Origin: Demequinaceae bacterium
Lineage (GTDB): Bacteria; Actinomycetota; Actinomycetes; Actinomycetales; Demequinaceae
Direction of reading: 5' to 3'
Assembly (NCBI GenBank): GCA_024643505.1
Contig: JAHEMW010000004.1
Location: forward strand, 1-39,625
DNA: 39,625 nucleotides
A model generated the notes under the pieces. It was not told the origin of the DNA. It searched no databases and was given only the letters and a program-made list of their open reading frames with translations. The position numbers and the translations under genes were made by a program. This document shows positions 31,246 to 38,967 of the stretch, one piece after another. The first letter of the stretch is position 1. Each line of letters starts with the position of its first letter.

Positions 31246-32850
31246 CTAGTGCAGCGCGTCGACTGCGGCACGCTCGATCGCGAGGCCGGCGACGTAGTGG
31301 TCGAGGAATGTCGTGTAGCCAGCGACGTCTTCGGGGTCGGGATGCGCGACAGTCAGCGCGGCGCTAGCGAACACGTTGGCGTTGAGGAATTTCACCAGCG
31401 GTGTCTCGCCACCCCGACGTGTGTAGTCCGCCAGCACAGCGATGCCCCACGCGCCGCCCTCGCTCGCGGTGTCGCCCACCGTGACGGGCGTCCCGATCGC
31501 GGCGGCGAGGAGGCGCTGGGCCACGCCTTCGGTCCGGAACATCCCGCCGTGCGCGAACATCGAGTCGAGGTGCACTCCCTCGTTGGCGAGCACCTTCATG
31601 CCGACGCTCAGGGTGCCGAACGCGGCATAGATCTGCGTTCGCATGAAGTTCGCGAGAGTGAGGCGGCTGCCGGGCGTGCGCACGACGAGCGGGCGCCCCT
31701 CCGCGAGGCCCGTGATGGGCTCGCCCGACAGGTAGTTGTATGCCAGCAGACCGCCGCCGTCCGCCTCGCCAGCCAGCGACGCTCGGAACAGCGTCTCGAA
31801 CACGGCATCACCGCCACCGGTGAGGCCCATGGCGGCCGCGAACTCCGTGAAGAGGGCCGCCCAGGTGCCGAGCTCGCTCGCTCCGTTGTTGCAGTGCACC
31901 ATCGCGACTAGGTCGCCCGCCGGCGTCGTGACGATGTCGAGCTCGTCGTGCGCGCTCGCGAGCGGTTTTTCGAGCACGATCATCGCGAAAATCGACGTGC
32001 CCGCGCTGATGTTTCCAGTGCGGGGCGCGATCGCGTTGGTCGCCACCATGCCGGTTCCAGCGTCGCCCTCCGGCGGGCAAACCGGGCTACCCGGTTGCAG
32101 GGTGCCGGTCGGATCTAGCAACGCCGCGCCTGCGGACGTGAGGTGTCCAGCGTCGGCGCCCGCAACGAGCACCTCGGGGAGAAGTGACGCGACATCGAGA
32201 CCGGGCTGACGCGCGGTCACAAGCGCGCCGAAGCCCTCGAGCATCGCCGTGTCGTAGTCGCGAGTCACCGGATCGACGGGGAAAATCCCCGATGCATCGC
32301 CAACCCCAATGACCTTGCGCTCCGTGAGCCGCCAGTGGACGTAACCCGCGAGCGTCGTGATGAAGGCAAGGTGGGGTACGTGTGGCTCGTCGTCGAGGAC
32401 CGCCTGATAAAGGTGCGACGCCGACCATCGGAGCGGGAAGTTGAAGCCGAGCGCGCCCGTGAGTTCGCGTGCCGCGCGTTCCGTCGTGGTGTTTCGCCAC
32501 GTGCGGAAGGGCACAAGGAGGTTGTCCTCGGCGTCGAAGGCGAGATAGCCATGCATCATCGCTGACACGCCGAGCGCCCCAACGCGCGTGAGGTCCACGC
32601 CGAATTCCGACTTCACGTTCAGCAACAACTCGGCGACGCTCGCCTGCACGCCCTCCCACACGGAATCGAGCGAGTAGGTCCACACGCGGTCAACGAACTG
32701 GTTCTCCCAACTGTGGCTTCCCACGGCGATGGGCGCGAAATCCGGTCCAATGAGGCAAGCCTTGATCCGGGTGGACCCGAACTCGATTCCCAGCGACGTG
32801 TGACCCGCCTGAATAGCGGCCGCAATCTCAGCCAATCGCTCGTGCGCCAT
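31246..32850 (-). CDS. FGGY-family carbohydrate kinase (ribulokinase/xylulokinase-like)
   Basis: A 534-residue sugar kinase of the FGGY/hexokinase-actin fold. The N-terminal phosphate loop LGIEFGSTRIKACLIG is followed by WENQFVDRVWTYSLDSVWEG and GVSAMMHGYLAFD. The C-terminal ATP region has NISAGTSIFAM, FAHGGMFRTEGVAQRLLAAAIG and ASEGGAWGIAVLA. This subgroup is often annotated as an AraB-like ribulokinase or as xylulokinase and usually sits with araD and araA; neither is here. The ATG at 32850 has AAGGAG 9 nt upstream. It is transcribed toward the sugar-operon promoter but has its own promoter and carries no copy of the twin operator, so it is probably a separate unit. The substrate is likely a pentulose, not proven. 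Confidence 0.82.
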   Translation of the reverse strand: MAHERLAEIAAAIQAGHTSLGIEFGSTRIKACLIGPDFAPIAVGSHSWENQFVDRVWTYSLDSVWEGVQASVAELLLNVKSEFGVDLTRVGALGVSAMMHGYLAFDAEDNLLVPFRTWRNTTTERAARELTGALGFNFPLRWSASHLYQAVLDDEPHVPHLAFITTLAGYVHWRLTERKVIGVGDASGIFPVDPVTRDYDTAMLEGFGALVTARQPGLDVASLLPEVLVAGADAGHLTSAGAALLDPTGTLQPGSPVCPPEGDAGTGMVATNAIAPRTGNISAGTSIFAMIVLEKPLASAHDELDIVTTPAGDLVAMVHCNNGASELGTWAALFTEFAAAMGLTGGGDAVFETLFRASLAGEADGGGLLAYNYLSGEPITGLAEGRPLVVRTPGSRLTLANFMRTQIYAAFGTLSVGMKVLANEGVHLDSMFAHGGMFRTEGVAQRLLAAAIGTPVTVGDTASEGGAWGIAVLADYTRRGGETPLVKFLNANVFASAALTVAHPDPEDVAGYTTFLDHYVAGLAIERAAVDALH

Positions 32851-32886
32851 CGCTCTGGTTCTCCTTGGTCATTTGCTGGTGCCCAC

Positions 32887-32907
32887 CGTTGGCCTACCGA
32901 GCCAACG
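32887..32907. promoter_or_regulatory. Inverted repeat in the FGGY kinase leader
   Basis: CGTTGGC and GCCAACG form a perfect 7-bp inverted repeat around CTACCGA. It lies just behind the predicted -10 (about +10 to +30), where either a repressor site or a leader hairpin would be expected. Confidence 0.4.
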
Positions 32908-32916
32908 CGCGCTTTC

Positions 32917-32922
32917 AGCCTA
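32917..32922 (-). promoter_or_regulatory. Possible -10 of the FGGY kinase gene
   Basis: TAGGCT on the minus strand, about 67 bp before the ATG; the same hexamer precedes yaaA, nadE and glnA1 here. No clear -35 is seen. Confidence 0.35.
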
Positions 32923-32995
32923 GAGCGTCGTCATCACCACTGTGGGTGCAAGAGTCCTGGGTCCGACCTGATGACGGTGGCGGCCGTCACCCGGG

Positions 32996-34381
32996 TCATC
33001 CGACGCCGGCGCTGGCGAGATCCGTCAGTCGTGTCAGCCCTGCCGGCGCGACGTCTTTCAGGCGAGTACGAGCGTCAGCGAGCTCCGGGGAGGCGCGCCA
33101 CGCAGGTGGCGTGCGCGCTGGGTTAAGGCACACGTCATCGGCCCACTCGCGAATGTCTCCTTCGGCCAGAAATCTTGCGGACGATCGCGCTCCTCGCACG
33201 GTCATCTCCGCCCACTGGCTGAGGGAATCGGAATACGGAGTCGGCGCACAGATCTCGTTCTTCGCGTCGTCATCATCGCGCGTCGCCTCGACGTAGCCCG
33301 CGAGTGCGGCGCCGAAACACGGGAAGCCAGCGCGGATCGGCTGCAGGGTGATCGCATCGGCGCCCCACAGTGGGATCACGGGTGGGCGCCGGAGACCGTC
33401 GGCAGCGCAATGGACGACCACTGCGTCGACGGGGATTCGTACCGAACCCCCGTCAAGGACCAGTCGCCCGCGTTCAACGCGCCGCACGTGTCCCTTTCTC
33501 ACCACGTTGTGGACGACGCGTAGCCGCTCCATTTCCCACTGCGCGAGAGTCGGGGTTTTCGCCATGGTGGGCGTCACGCGGCGGTCTATCCGAAGCATGA
33601 TGTCCTGCGCTTCGAGTCGCACGAACAAGTCGTCGAGCGACCGCGCCGCGGCGGCTGCCACCAAGGTGTCGGCGACAAAATTCGTGAATATCACCGGGTC
33701 GGGTTGCACGACGGCGCGATTGAGCATCCAGGGATCGCGAGGACGAACCCATGCGATTGAATCGGGGTCAACTCCATTCGCCATCAGCCAGATGCACGCG
33801 TCCGTGGCCGTCTTGCCCGAGCCGACCACGACGAAGTGTTCGGCCAATTCGCGAGGGCTTGTGAGTGCCCCGACGGGTACGACACGTGCGCCATCGGCGA
33901 CGTCAAACGGCGGAGGGGTGTCGGCGGGGATCGCGGGCGATAGATAGCGTGCGTCCACGATTCGGCATTTCGGACCCACCTCGTAGCGAACCTTTGAGAG
34001 ATCCGAAACGAACGCGCCATGGCCGACGTATTCGCACTCCGGGAAGAACTGCGCGCGCCCCGTACCTAGGAGTTTGTGCCGGACGATGTCGTCGTAGTAC
34101 GCGCAGATCTCGGTGCCCGTCGCGCGCTCGTGCAGCCCTGCCTCCGGCCCCTGTGTTTGGAGCTTTCCGGCTCCGAGCGGTGTCGACGCAACGCCGTAGA
34201 ACGCGGACGCTTGGTGAAGTCGCACGAATGGGTAGGCGTCGAGCCAGTGGCCTCCCGGACTGCCGCGTCGGTCAACGATGGCGATGCGCGCGTCGGAATG
34301 ATCGAGGAGTGCGTCCGCGAACGCGAGGCCGGTAGCCCCCGCGCCAACGACGAGGTAGTCCGCTTCGACAGCGACGTTCAC
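32996..34381 (-). CDS. FAD/NAD(P)-dependent oxidoreductase (flavin-monooxygenase-like)
   Basis: A 461-residue two-dinucleotide-domain flavoprotein of unknown substrate. The N-terminal FAD-binding motif is YLVVGAGATGLAFADALLDH, closed by an acidic residue in IAIVDRRG, and GGHWLDAYPFVRLHQAS resembles the flavin-monooxygenase/trimethylamine-monooxygenase region. A second Rossmann motif, FVVVGSGKTATDACIWLM near residues 183-200, should bind NAD(P). I do not see the strict FxGxxxHxxxY/F motif of true FMOs. The GTG at 34381 gives MNVAVEADYLVV; it has no Shine-Dalgarno sequence and the start is uncertain by a few codons. The gene lies alone between the kinase and glnA1, with 145 bp to the kinase. 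Confidence 0.75.
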   Translation of the reverse strand: MNVAVEADYLVVGAGATGLAFADALLDHSDARIAIVDRRGSPGGHWLDAYPFVRLHQASAFYGVASTPLGAGKLQTQGPEAGLHERATGTEICAYYDDIVRHKLLGTGRAQFFPECEYVGHGAFVSDLSKVRYEVGPKCRIVDARYLSPAIPADTPPPFDVADGARVVPVGALTSPRELAEHFVVVGSGKTATDACIWLMANGVDPDSIAWVRPRDPWMLNRAVVQPDPVIFTNFVADTLVAAAAARSLDDLFVRLEAQDIMLRIDRRVTPTMAKTPTLAQWEMERLRVVHNVVRKGHVRRVERGRLVLDGGSVRIPVDAVVVHCAADGLRRPPVIPLWGADAITLQPIRAGFPCFGAALAGYVEATRDDDDAKNEICAPTPYSDSLSQWAEMTVRGARSSARFLAEGDIREWADDVCLNPARTPPAWRASPELADARTRLKDVAPAGLTRLTDLASAGVG

Positions 34382-34508
34382 GAGCCAAGCAAAGCACGTG
34401 CGGAGCCCCCGTGGGTGCGCGGGTCTTCACTGGGCGCACGGGGAGAACCGGGCGAAATCCCGTTGACTGCGCTAGTGGCGACACGCCGCGCGCACGTGTG
34501 AAACGACA

Positions 34509-34538
34509 GAGGGGCCGCCCCTTCCGGGACGGCCCCTC
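34509..34538 (-). terminator. Intrinsic terminator of glnA1
   Basis: GAGGGGCCG pairs with CGGCCCCTC, and after one mismatch CCC pairs with GGG around TTCC. On the minus strand it follows the glnA1 stop by 18 nt and is followed by the T-rich TGTCGTTTC. It is the clearest terminator in the window and separates glnA1 from the oxidoreductase gene. Confidence 0.85.
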
Positions 34539-34556
34539 CGCTGCGATCGCTAGGAC

Positions 34557-35990
34557 TTAAACGTCGTAGTACAACTCGAACTCGTGCGGGTGCGGACGGA
34601 ACCGCAGCGGGTCAATCTCCTGCGTGCGCTTGAGGTCGATCCACATCTCGATGAGGTCTTCGGTGAACACGCCGCCCTCGGTGAGGAACGCGTGGTCGGC
34701 CTCGAGCCTGTCGAGAACCTCCGGCAGCGAGGCCGGCACCTGCTGGATCTGTGCGTGCTCCTCAGGCGGAAGCTCATACAGGTCCTTGTCAACGGGGGCG
34801 GGGGGCTCGATGCGGTTCTTGATGCCATCGATGCCCGCCATGAGCAGCGCCGCAAAGCACAGGTACGGGTTGCTCGAGGGGTCGGGCGCACGGAACTCGA
34901 TGCGCTTGGCCTTGGCATTGGTACCGGTGATCGGGATGCGCACGGCCGCGGAGCGGTTACGCGCCGAGTACACCAGGTTGACCGGCGCCTCGTAGCCCGG
35001 AACGAGCCGGTGGTACGAGTTGACCGTCGGGTTCGTGAACGCGAGCAACGAAGGGGCGTGCTTGAGAATGCCGCCGATGTACCAGCGCGCCATGTCGGAA
35101 AGGCCGCCATAGCCCTTCTCGTCGTAGAACAGCGGCTCGCCGTCCTTCCAGATGGACTGGTGGACGTGCATTCCGGAGCCGTTGTCGCCGAACAGTGGCT
35201 TGGGCATGAACGTGACGGTCTTGCCCGCGCGCCACGCAACGTTCTTGACGACATACTTGAACTTCATAATGTCGTCGCCAGCGTGCAGCAGCGTGTTGAA
35301 GCGGTAGTTGATCTCCTGCTGACCGGCGGTGCCAACCTCGTGGTGCGCACGCTCAAGTTCGAGGCCAACCTGGGCCAGCACGGTGCACATCTCGTCGCGG
35401 AGGTCCGCGTACTGGTCACCGGGGCTGACGGGGAAGTAACCGCCCTTGTAGCGGGTCTTGTAGCCGCGGTTGGGGGTGCCGTCCTCCTCATACTCGACGC
35501 CGGTGTTCCACCATGCCTCCGAAGAGTCGATGTGGTAGTAACCCTCGTGCTGGTTCGTGTCGAACCGGACGGCGTCGAAGATGAAGAACTCCGCCTCGGG
35601 CGCGAAGTACGCCGTGTCGCCGATGCCGGTCGAGTTCAGGTACTCGACAGCCTTCGCAGCAATGTTGCGCGGGTCGCGCGAATAGGGCTCATTAGTAAAG
35701 GGGTCGACGATCGAGAAGTTGATCACAAGAGTCTTCGCGGCGCGGAACGGGTCCACGAACGCGGTGGCGACATCGGGGAGCAGCTTCATGTCGGACTCGT
35801 TGATCGTCTGGAAGCCGCGGATCGACGAACCGTCGAACATCGCGCCTTCCTCGAACACGTCCATCGTGAACTGCGACGCGGGAATGTTGAAGTGATGCAT
35901 CTGCCCGGGGAGGTCGCAGAAGCGGATGTCGACATACTCGACGCCCTCATCCTTGACGTAGGCGATTGCCTCTTCGGCGGTCTTGAACAT
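34557..35990 (-). CDS. glnA1: Type I glutamine synthetase, adenylylatable (GlnA1)
   Basis: A 477-residue main glutamine synthetase, which forms dodecamers. Signatures: [25 protein letters not shown] (Asp50-loop region), [47 protein letters not shown] and NRSAAVRIP. The adenylylation site is intact: Tyr405 in DLYELPPEE, so GlnE can regulate it. I use the ATG at 35990, with GAGGAG 7 nt upstream and the family-typical MFKTAEEAI; the track start at 36017 adds nine residues. Upstream lie a -10 TAGGCT and GlnR-like half-sites, and downstream a strong terminator, so it is monocistronic. Confidence 0.97.
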   Translation of the reverse strand: MFKTAEEAIAYVKDEGVEYVDIRFCDLPGQMHHFNIPASQFTMDVFEEGAMFDGSSIRGFQTINESDMKLLPDVATAFVDPFRAAKTLVINFSIVDPFTNEPYSRDPRNIAAKAVEYLNSTGIGDTAYFAPEAEFFIFDAVRFDTNQHEGYYHIDSSEAWWNTGVEYEEDGTPNRGYKTRYKGGYFPVSPGDQYADLRDEMCTVLAQVGLELERAHHEVGTAGQQEINYRFNTLLHAGDDIMKFKYVVKNVAWRAGKTVTFMPKPLFGDNGSGMHVHQSIWKDGEPLFYDEKGYGGLSDMARWYIGGILKHAPSLLAFTNPTVNSYHRLVPGYEAPVNLVYSARNRSAAVRIPITGTNAKAKRIEFRAPDPSSNPYLCFAALLMAGIDGIKNRIEPPAPVDKDLYELPPEEHAQIQQVPASLPEVLDRLEADHAFLTEGGVFTEDLIEMWIDLKRTQEIDPLRFRPHPHEFELYYDV

Positions 35991-36035
35991 CCGAATGCTC
36001 CTCATTAATAGGGTCATGCCAGGGCCGGCTACGCA

Positions 36036-36041
36036 AGCCTA
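36036..36041 (-). promoter_or_regulatory. Predicted -10 of glnA1
   Basis: TAGGCT on the minus strand gives a start near 36029 and a leader of about 40 nt with a good ribosome-binding site. The GlnR-like sites begin about 10 bp upstream of it. Confidence 0.45.
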
Positions 36042-36051
36042 GGCGCAAGCA

Positions 36052-36089
36052 GTTTCGCTCACATTCACGGGATGTTACGGGACTGTAAC
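36052..36089. promoter_or_regulatory. GlnR-box-like array upstream of glnA1
   Basis: On the minus strand GTTAC (36089-36085), n6, GTAAC (36078-36074) matches the GlnR pattern gTnAC-n6-GaAAC at nine of ten informative or tolerated positions. Two further 11-bp steps downstream lies a second half-site, GAAAC (36056-36052), which is exact; the site between (36067-36063) is degenerate. The 11-bp phasing is that of known tandem GlnR boxes, and the position just upstream of the -10 suits activation or control of glnA1. Confidence 0.55.
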
Positions 36090-36125
36090 GCGACGCGTTG
36101 CCTCGGCGAGTTCACAAAGGCGTCG

Positions 36126-36131
36126 TACGAT
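36126..36131 (+). promoter_or_regulatory. -10 hexamer of the RDD gene, leaderless
   Basis: TACGAT ends 6 nt before the GTG at 36138, which lacks a Shine-Dalgarno sequence. Confidence 0.5.
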
Positions 36132-36137
36132 GACGCG

Positions 36138-36545
36138 GTGACCCAGGAATCGTTAGCTCGGGCAGGCGTCGGGCGCCGCCTTGTGGCGATCGGAACCGAC
36201 TGGCTGCTCGCGATGATCGTCTCCTCGGCATTGTTCACCGAGGCCGCCTACCAGCAGTCGGAAGGTCTTGAGCGGATTCTGCTCGCAGGACAGCCATTCG
36301 CGACGCTTGGGATTTGGGCCGTGCAACACCTCATTCTCGTGGCGACGATCGGGACAACCATTGGGCATCGTCTTGTTGGACTGCGGGTCGTGCCAGAAGC
36401 CGGAGGCGGCACTGTGGGATTCGTGTCGGCCGCAATCCGAACCGTTTTGCTCGCCCTCGTCATTCCGGCGGTCGTGTGGGACTCGGAAGGACGTGGGCTC
36501 CACGACCGCGCGGCGCACACTCGCATCGTGAGCGCGCGGGCATGA
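36138..36545 (+). CDS. RDD-family small membrane protein
   Basis: A 135-residue membrane protein with the RDD pattern: GVGRRLVAIGTDWLLAMIVSS (Arg and Asp in the first helix), a second helix GIWAVQHLILVATIGTTIGHRLVGLRVV with the conserved GxRLxGLRV ending, and a third, IRTVLLALVIPAVVW, then GRGLHDRAAHTRIV. RDD proteins are found beside glnA1 in many actinobacteria; their role there is not known. The GTG at 36138 follows a -10-like hexamer by 6 nt; the track start at 36072 would run through the GlnR-like sites. It overlaps the HAD gene by ATGA and is divergent from glnA1. Confidence 0.85.
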   Translation: MTQESLARAGVGRRLVAIGTDWLLAMIVSSALFTEAAYQQSEGLERILLAGQPFATLGIWAVQHLILVATIGTTIGHRLVGLRVVPEAGGGTVGFVSAAIRTVLLALVIPAVVWDSEGRGLHDRAAHTRIVSARA

Positions 36546-37183
36546 GTTCGCTCACGATTACCGTGGCAGGAGTGCTGTTCGACATGGACGGCACGCTCAT
36601 CGACTCGAACGCGATGGTTGAGCAGGTGTGGACCGAGTTCGCCCTCGAGCATTCCGTCGACCCGTACGACGTCATCGAGTTCGCTCACGGACGGCCAAGT
36701 CGCTACACGATCGCGAGGTTTCTGCCGGCGGGCGAATCGGTGGATGACTGGCTCGGGTGGATCTCACGAGCCGAGGCGGGGCGTTTCGGCGACGTCGCGG
36801 CGATGCCGGGCGCCGTCGAGGTCACACGAGCGCTGCGAACTGACTCGTGGGCTGTCGTGACGTCAGCATTGCGCGAACCTGCCCTTGCGCGCATTGCTGC
36901 CGTTGGCATCAGTGAGCCTCGCGTCTTGATTGGCGCTGAAGACGTGACGCACGGGAAACCCGATCCAGAGGGCTACGTACGAGCCGCGCAGTTGCTCGGG
37001 CGCGATCCGTCTCGATGCGTCGTGTTCGAAGACACGCGAGCCGGGGTGGCGGCCGGACTGGCGGCGGGCTGCGCTGTCGTGGCCGTTGGCGCCGCTGATG
37101 TCGGCGTGGACGTACCACGCATTCTCGATTGGACGAATGTGACGGTCACGCACGGCGACGAGTTGATGATCACCCTCGGCTAG
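36542..37183 (+). CDS. HAD-superfamily sugar phosphatase/mutase-like hydrolase
   Basis: A 213-residue HAD hydrolase with all four motifs: nucleophile Asp in LFDMDGTLIDS (I), VVTSA (II), Lys in HGKPDPEGY (III), and the acidic VVFEDTRAG (IV). The helical cap (about residues 25-85) places it with the beta-phosphoglucomutase/glycerol-3-phosphatase-like subfamily, which acts on small phosphorylated sugars or polyols. The ATG at 36542 overlaps the RDD stop (ATGA), so the two are coupled; the track start at 36314 is out of place within RDD. Substrate not known. Confidence 0.88.
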   Translation: MSSLTITVAGVLFDMDGTLIDSNAMVEQVWTEFALEHSVDPYDVIEFAHGRPSRYTIARFLPAGESVDDWLGWISRAEAGRFGDVAAMPGAVEVTRALRTDSWAVVTSALREPALARIAAVGISEPRVLIGAEDVTHGKPDPEGYVRAAQLLGRDPSRCVVFEDTRAGVAAGLAAGCAVVAVGAADVGVDVPRILDWTNVTVTHGDELMITLG

Positions 37184-37197
37184 CGCGCGAAGCGCGT
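37183..37197. terminator. Small hairpin between convergent HAD and DUF4191 genes
   Basis: CGCGC-GAA-GCGCG lies directly behind the HAD stop codon, within 26 bp of the DUF4191 stop. It has no T-tract; a weak candidate only. Confidence 0.25.
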
Positions 37198-37209
37198 CGG
37201 GGGCTTGCC

Positions 37210-37911
37210 CTAGCGCCCGCGCATTCCCTTGCGGTCGGGGCGTGCCTTGAGCGGGTCGATGCCCTTGGGGACGGGCGGACGCTGCGCACCAATCGCGTGC
37301 AAGCGCGCGCCCACGGCGTCTCGTTCGCGACGGTTGAGCACCGTCTTACCCTTGCGGATGGTCTTCATGAGCTTGCGTACAGGGACTTGCCCCTCGCCAG
37401 TTCCCACATAGAGGACGCGCACCGGCACGCCCGGAACGAGTTTGTTGATCCGCCGCGAGGCAGTCTCTGCAGGCTTGTGCGCGGCGTTGCCGCCTTCGGC
37501 GAGCAGCACGATTCCGGACTTGCCGACGCCCTGGAATACGACGGCCTTCCCGCGCGGGTCGATCGCCACCGGGTCGTCCTCAAACGCCCAGCCCGAGCGG
37601 ATGCTCTTGGCGACTGCGACCGAAGAGCCCATGGAGCCCTCAAGCTGCGAGTAAGTGTTGCGCTCGAACCGGCGCGTGAGCGTGAAAAGCGTTCCGAGGA
37701 CTGCGGTCATGACGCCGAAGATGATGGCGTACACAAGCGCCGCGGTGGAGCCGAGGAGCACGCCAACGAACACCGCCGCCCCGATGGTTCCGAAGAACAC
37801 GAGCAGCATGATGGGCAGAAGCCATTTGTCAGCCGAAGCCGTCGAACGGTAAGCCTGAGCAATCAGTTGGTACCAGCGTTGCTTCTTGGGCGCGGGTGCT
37901 TTCTTTGCCAT
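37210..37911 (-). CDS. DUF4191 membrane protein of the lip-gln region
   Basis: A 233-residue protein of unknown function, of the DUF4191 family found downstream of lipA in many actinobacteria (M. tuberculosis Rv2219 by my recollection). It has a basic N-terminus (AKKAPAPKKQRW), two adjacent membrane segments (WLLPIMLLVFFGTIGAAVFVGVL and STAALVYAIIFGVMTAVLGTLFTL), and a cytoplasmic domain of about 140 residues with VVFQGVGKSGIVLLAEG and a very basic tail. TACAAT lies 10 nt before the ATG at 37911 and overlaps the in-frame ATG at 37923, which excludes that earlier start for this promoter. Confidence 0.85.
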   Translation of the reverse strand: MAKKAPAPKKQRWYQLIAQAYRSTASADKWLLPIMLLVFFGTIGAAVFVGVLLGSTAALVYAIIFGVMTAVLGTLFTLTRRFERNTYSQLEGSMGSSVAVAKSIRSGWAFEDDPVAIDPRGKAVVFQGVGKSGIVLLAEGGNAAHKPAETASRRINKLVPGVPVRVLYVGTGEGQVPVRKLMKTIRKGKTVLNRRERDAVGARLHAIGAQRPPVPKGIDPLKARPDRKGMRGR

Positions 37912-37921
37912 GATGCCCGCC

Positions 37922-37927
37922 ATTGTA
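37922..37927 (-). promoter_or_regulatory. -10 hexamer of the DUF4191 gene
   Basis: TACAAT, five of six matches to TATAAT, in the 48-bp gap after lipA. The start would lie 3-4 nt before the ATG at 37911, so the leader is almost absent. Confidence 0.5.
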
Positions 37928-37959
37928 GTCCGACCCGGCAGCCGGCTGGGGCCGTCGCG

Positions 37960-38967
37960 CTACCGTCGCGCGGCGAGCAACGCGGAGGCCTCCTGGCGCG
38001 CCGCCATCGGCTGTCCGAGGTGCGCGAGCGCTGCCGGAATGGGTCGCCCCTTGCGCGTCATCGCTTGACCCCACAAACGCCCTGCGCGGTACGACGACCG
38101 CACCAGCGGGCCTGACATCACCCCGAGGAATCCGAATTCTTCAGCAGCGTCGGACAGGTCGACGAATTCTTCCGGCTTCACCCAGCGATCGACGGGGTGG
38201 TGCCGGGCGCTCGGGCGCAGGTATTGCGTGATCGTGATCAGATCGCAGCCCGCGTCCCGAAGGTCCCGGAGGGCGTCAACCGCCTCCTCGAACGTCTCGC
38301 CCATCCCGAGGATGAGGTTGGACTTGGTCACCAGGCCATCCGCCTGTGCGGAAGCGATGACGGACAGCGACCGGTCGTATCGAAACGCCGGGCGGATGCG
38401 CTTGAAGACGCGAGGAACGGTCTCAAGGTTGTGCGCGAGCACCTCCGGTCGCGACGAGAAGACCTCGGCGAGTTGGTCGGGCACGGCGTTGAAGTCGGGA
38501 ATCAGGAGTTCCACTCCAGTGCCGGGGTTGAGCGCGTGGATGCGGCGCACGGTTTCGGCGTACAGCCACGCCCCGCCGTCGGCAAGATCGTCGCGCGCGA
38601 CCCCCGTGATAGTCGAATACTTGAGGCCCATCTCGTGCACGGATTCTGCGACGCGCCGCGGCTCGTCGCGATCGAGATCCGCAGGCTTTCCGGTGTCGAT
38701 CTGGCAGAAGTCGCACCGCCGCGTGCATTGGTCGCCGCCGATGAGGAATGTCGCTTCGCGATCCTCCCAGCACTCGAAGATATTGGGGCAACCCGCCTCT
38801 TCACACACGGTGTGAAGGCCGCCGGTCTTGACCAGTGACTTGAGAGCGTTGTACTCGGGGCCCATCGTCGCCTTGGTGCGGATCCAGTCGGGCTTGCGCT
38901 CGATGGGCGTCTCGGCGTTGCGAGCTTCCACGCGCAGCATCTTGCGTCCCTCGGGTGCGATCGTCAC
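37960..38967 (-). CDS. lipA: Lipoyl synthase
   Basis: A 335-residue radical-SAM enzyme that inserts two sulfur atoms into protein-bound octanoyl groups to make lipoate. The auxiliary cluster ligands are Cys55, Cys60 and Cys66 ([12 protein letters not shown]); the radical-SAM cluster is CTRRCDFCQ (Cys81, 85, 88), and the C-terminal serine motif RSSYRAG is present. The N-terminus [27 protein letters not shown] is typical of actinobacterial LipA. The GTG at 38967 overlaps the lipB stop (GTGA) and has GAGGAG 5 nt upstream; the track start at 39135 lies within lipB. Confidence 0.97.
   Translation of the reverse strand: MTIAPEGRKMLRVEARNAETPIERKPDWIRTKATMGPEYNALKSLVKTGGLHTVCEEAGCPNIFECWEDREATFLIGGDQCTRRCDFCQIDTGKPADLDRDEPRRVAESVHEMGLKYSTITGVARDDLADGGAWLYAETVRRIHALNPGTGVELLIPDFNAVPDQLAEVFSSRPEVLAHNLETVPRVFKRIRPAFRYDRSLSVIASAQADGLVTKSNLILGMGETFEEAVDALRDLRDAGCDLITITQYLRPSARHHPVDRWVKPEEFVDLSDAAEEFGFLGVMSGPLVRSSYRAGRLWGQAMTRKGRPIPAALAHLGQPMAARQEASALLAARR

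Noticed and set aside
34584-36008. 474-residue ORF antisense to glnA1
   Set aside because: Typical frame shadow; Val/Arg/Leu/Glu-rich without domains.
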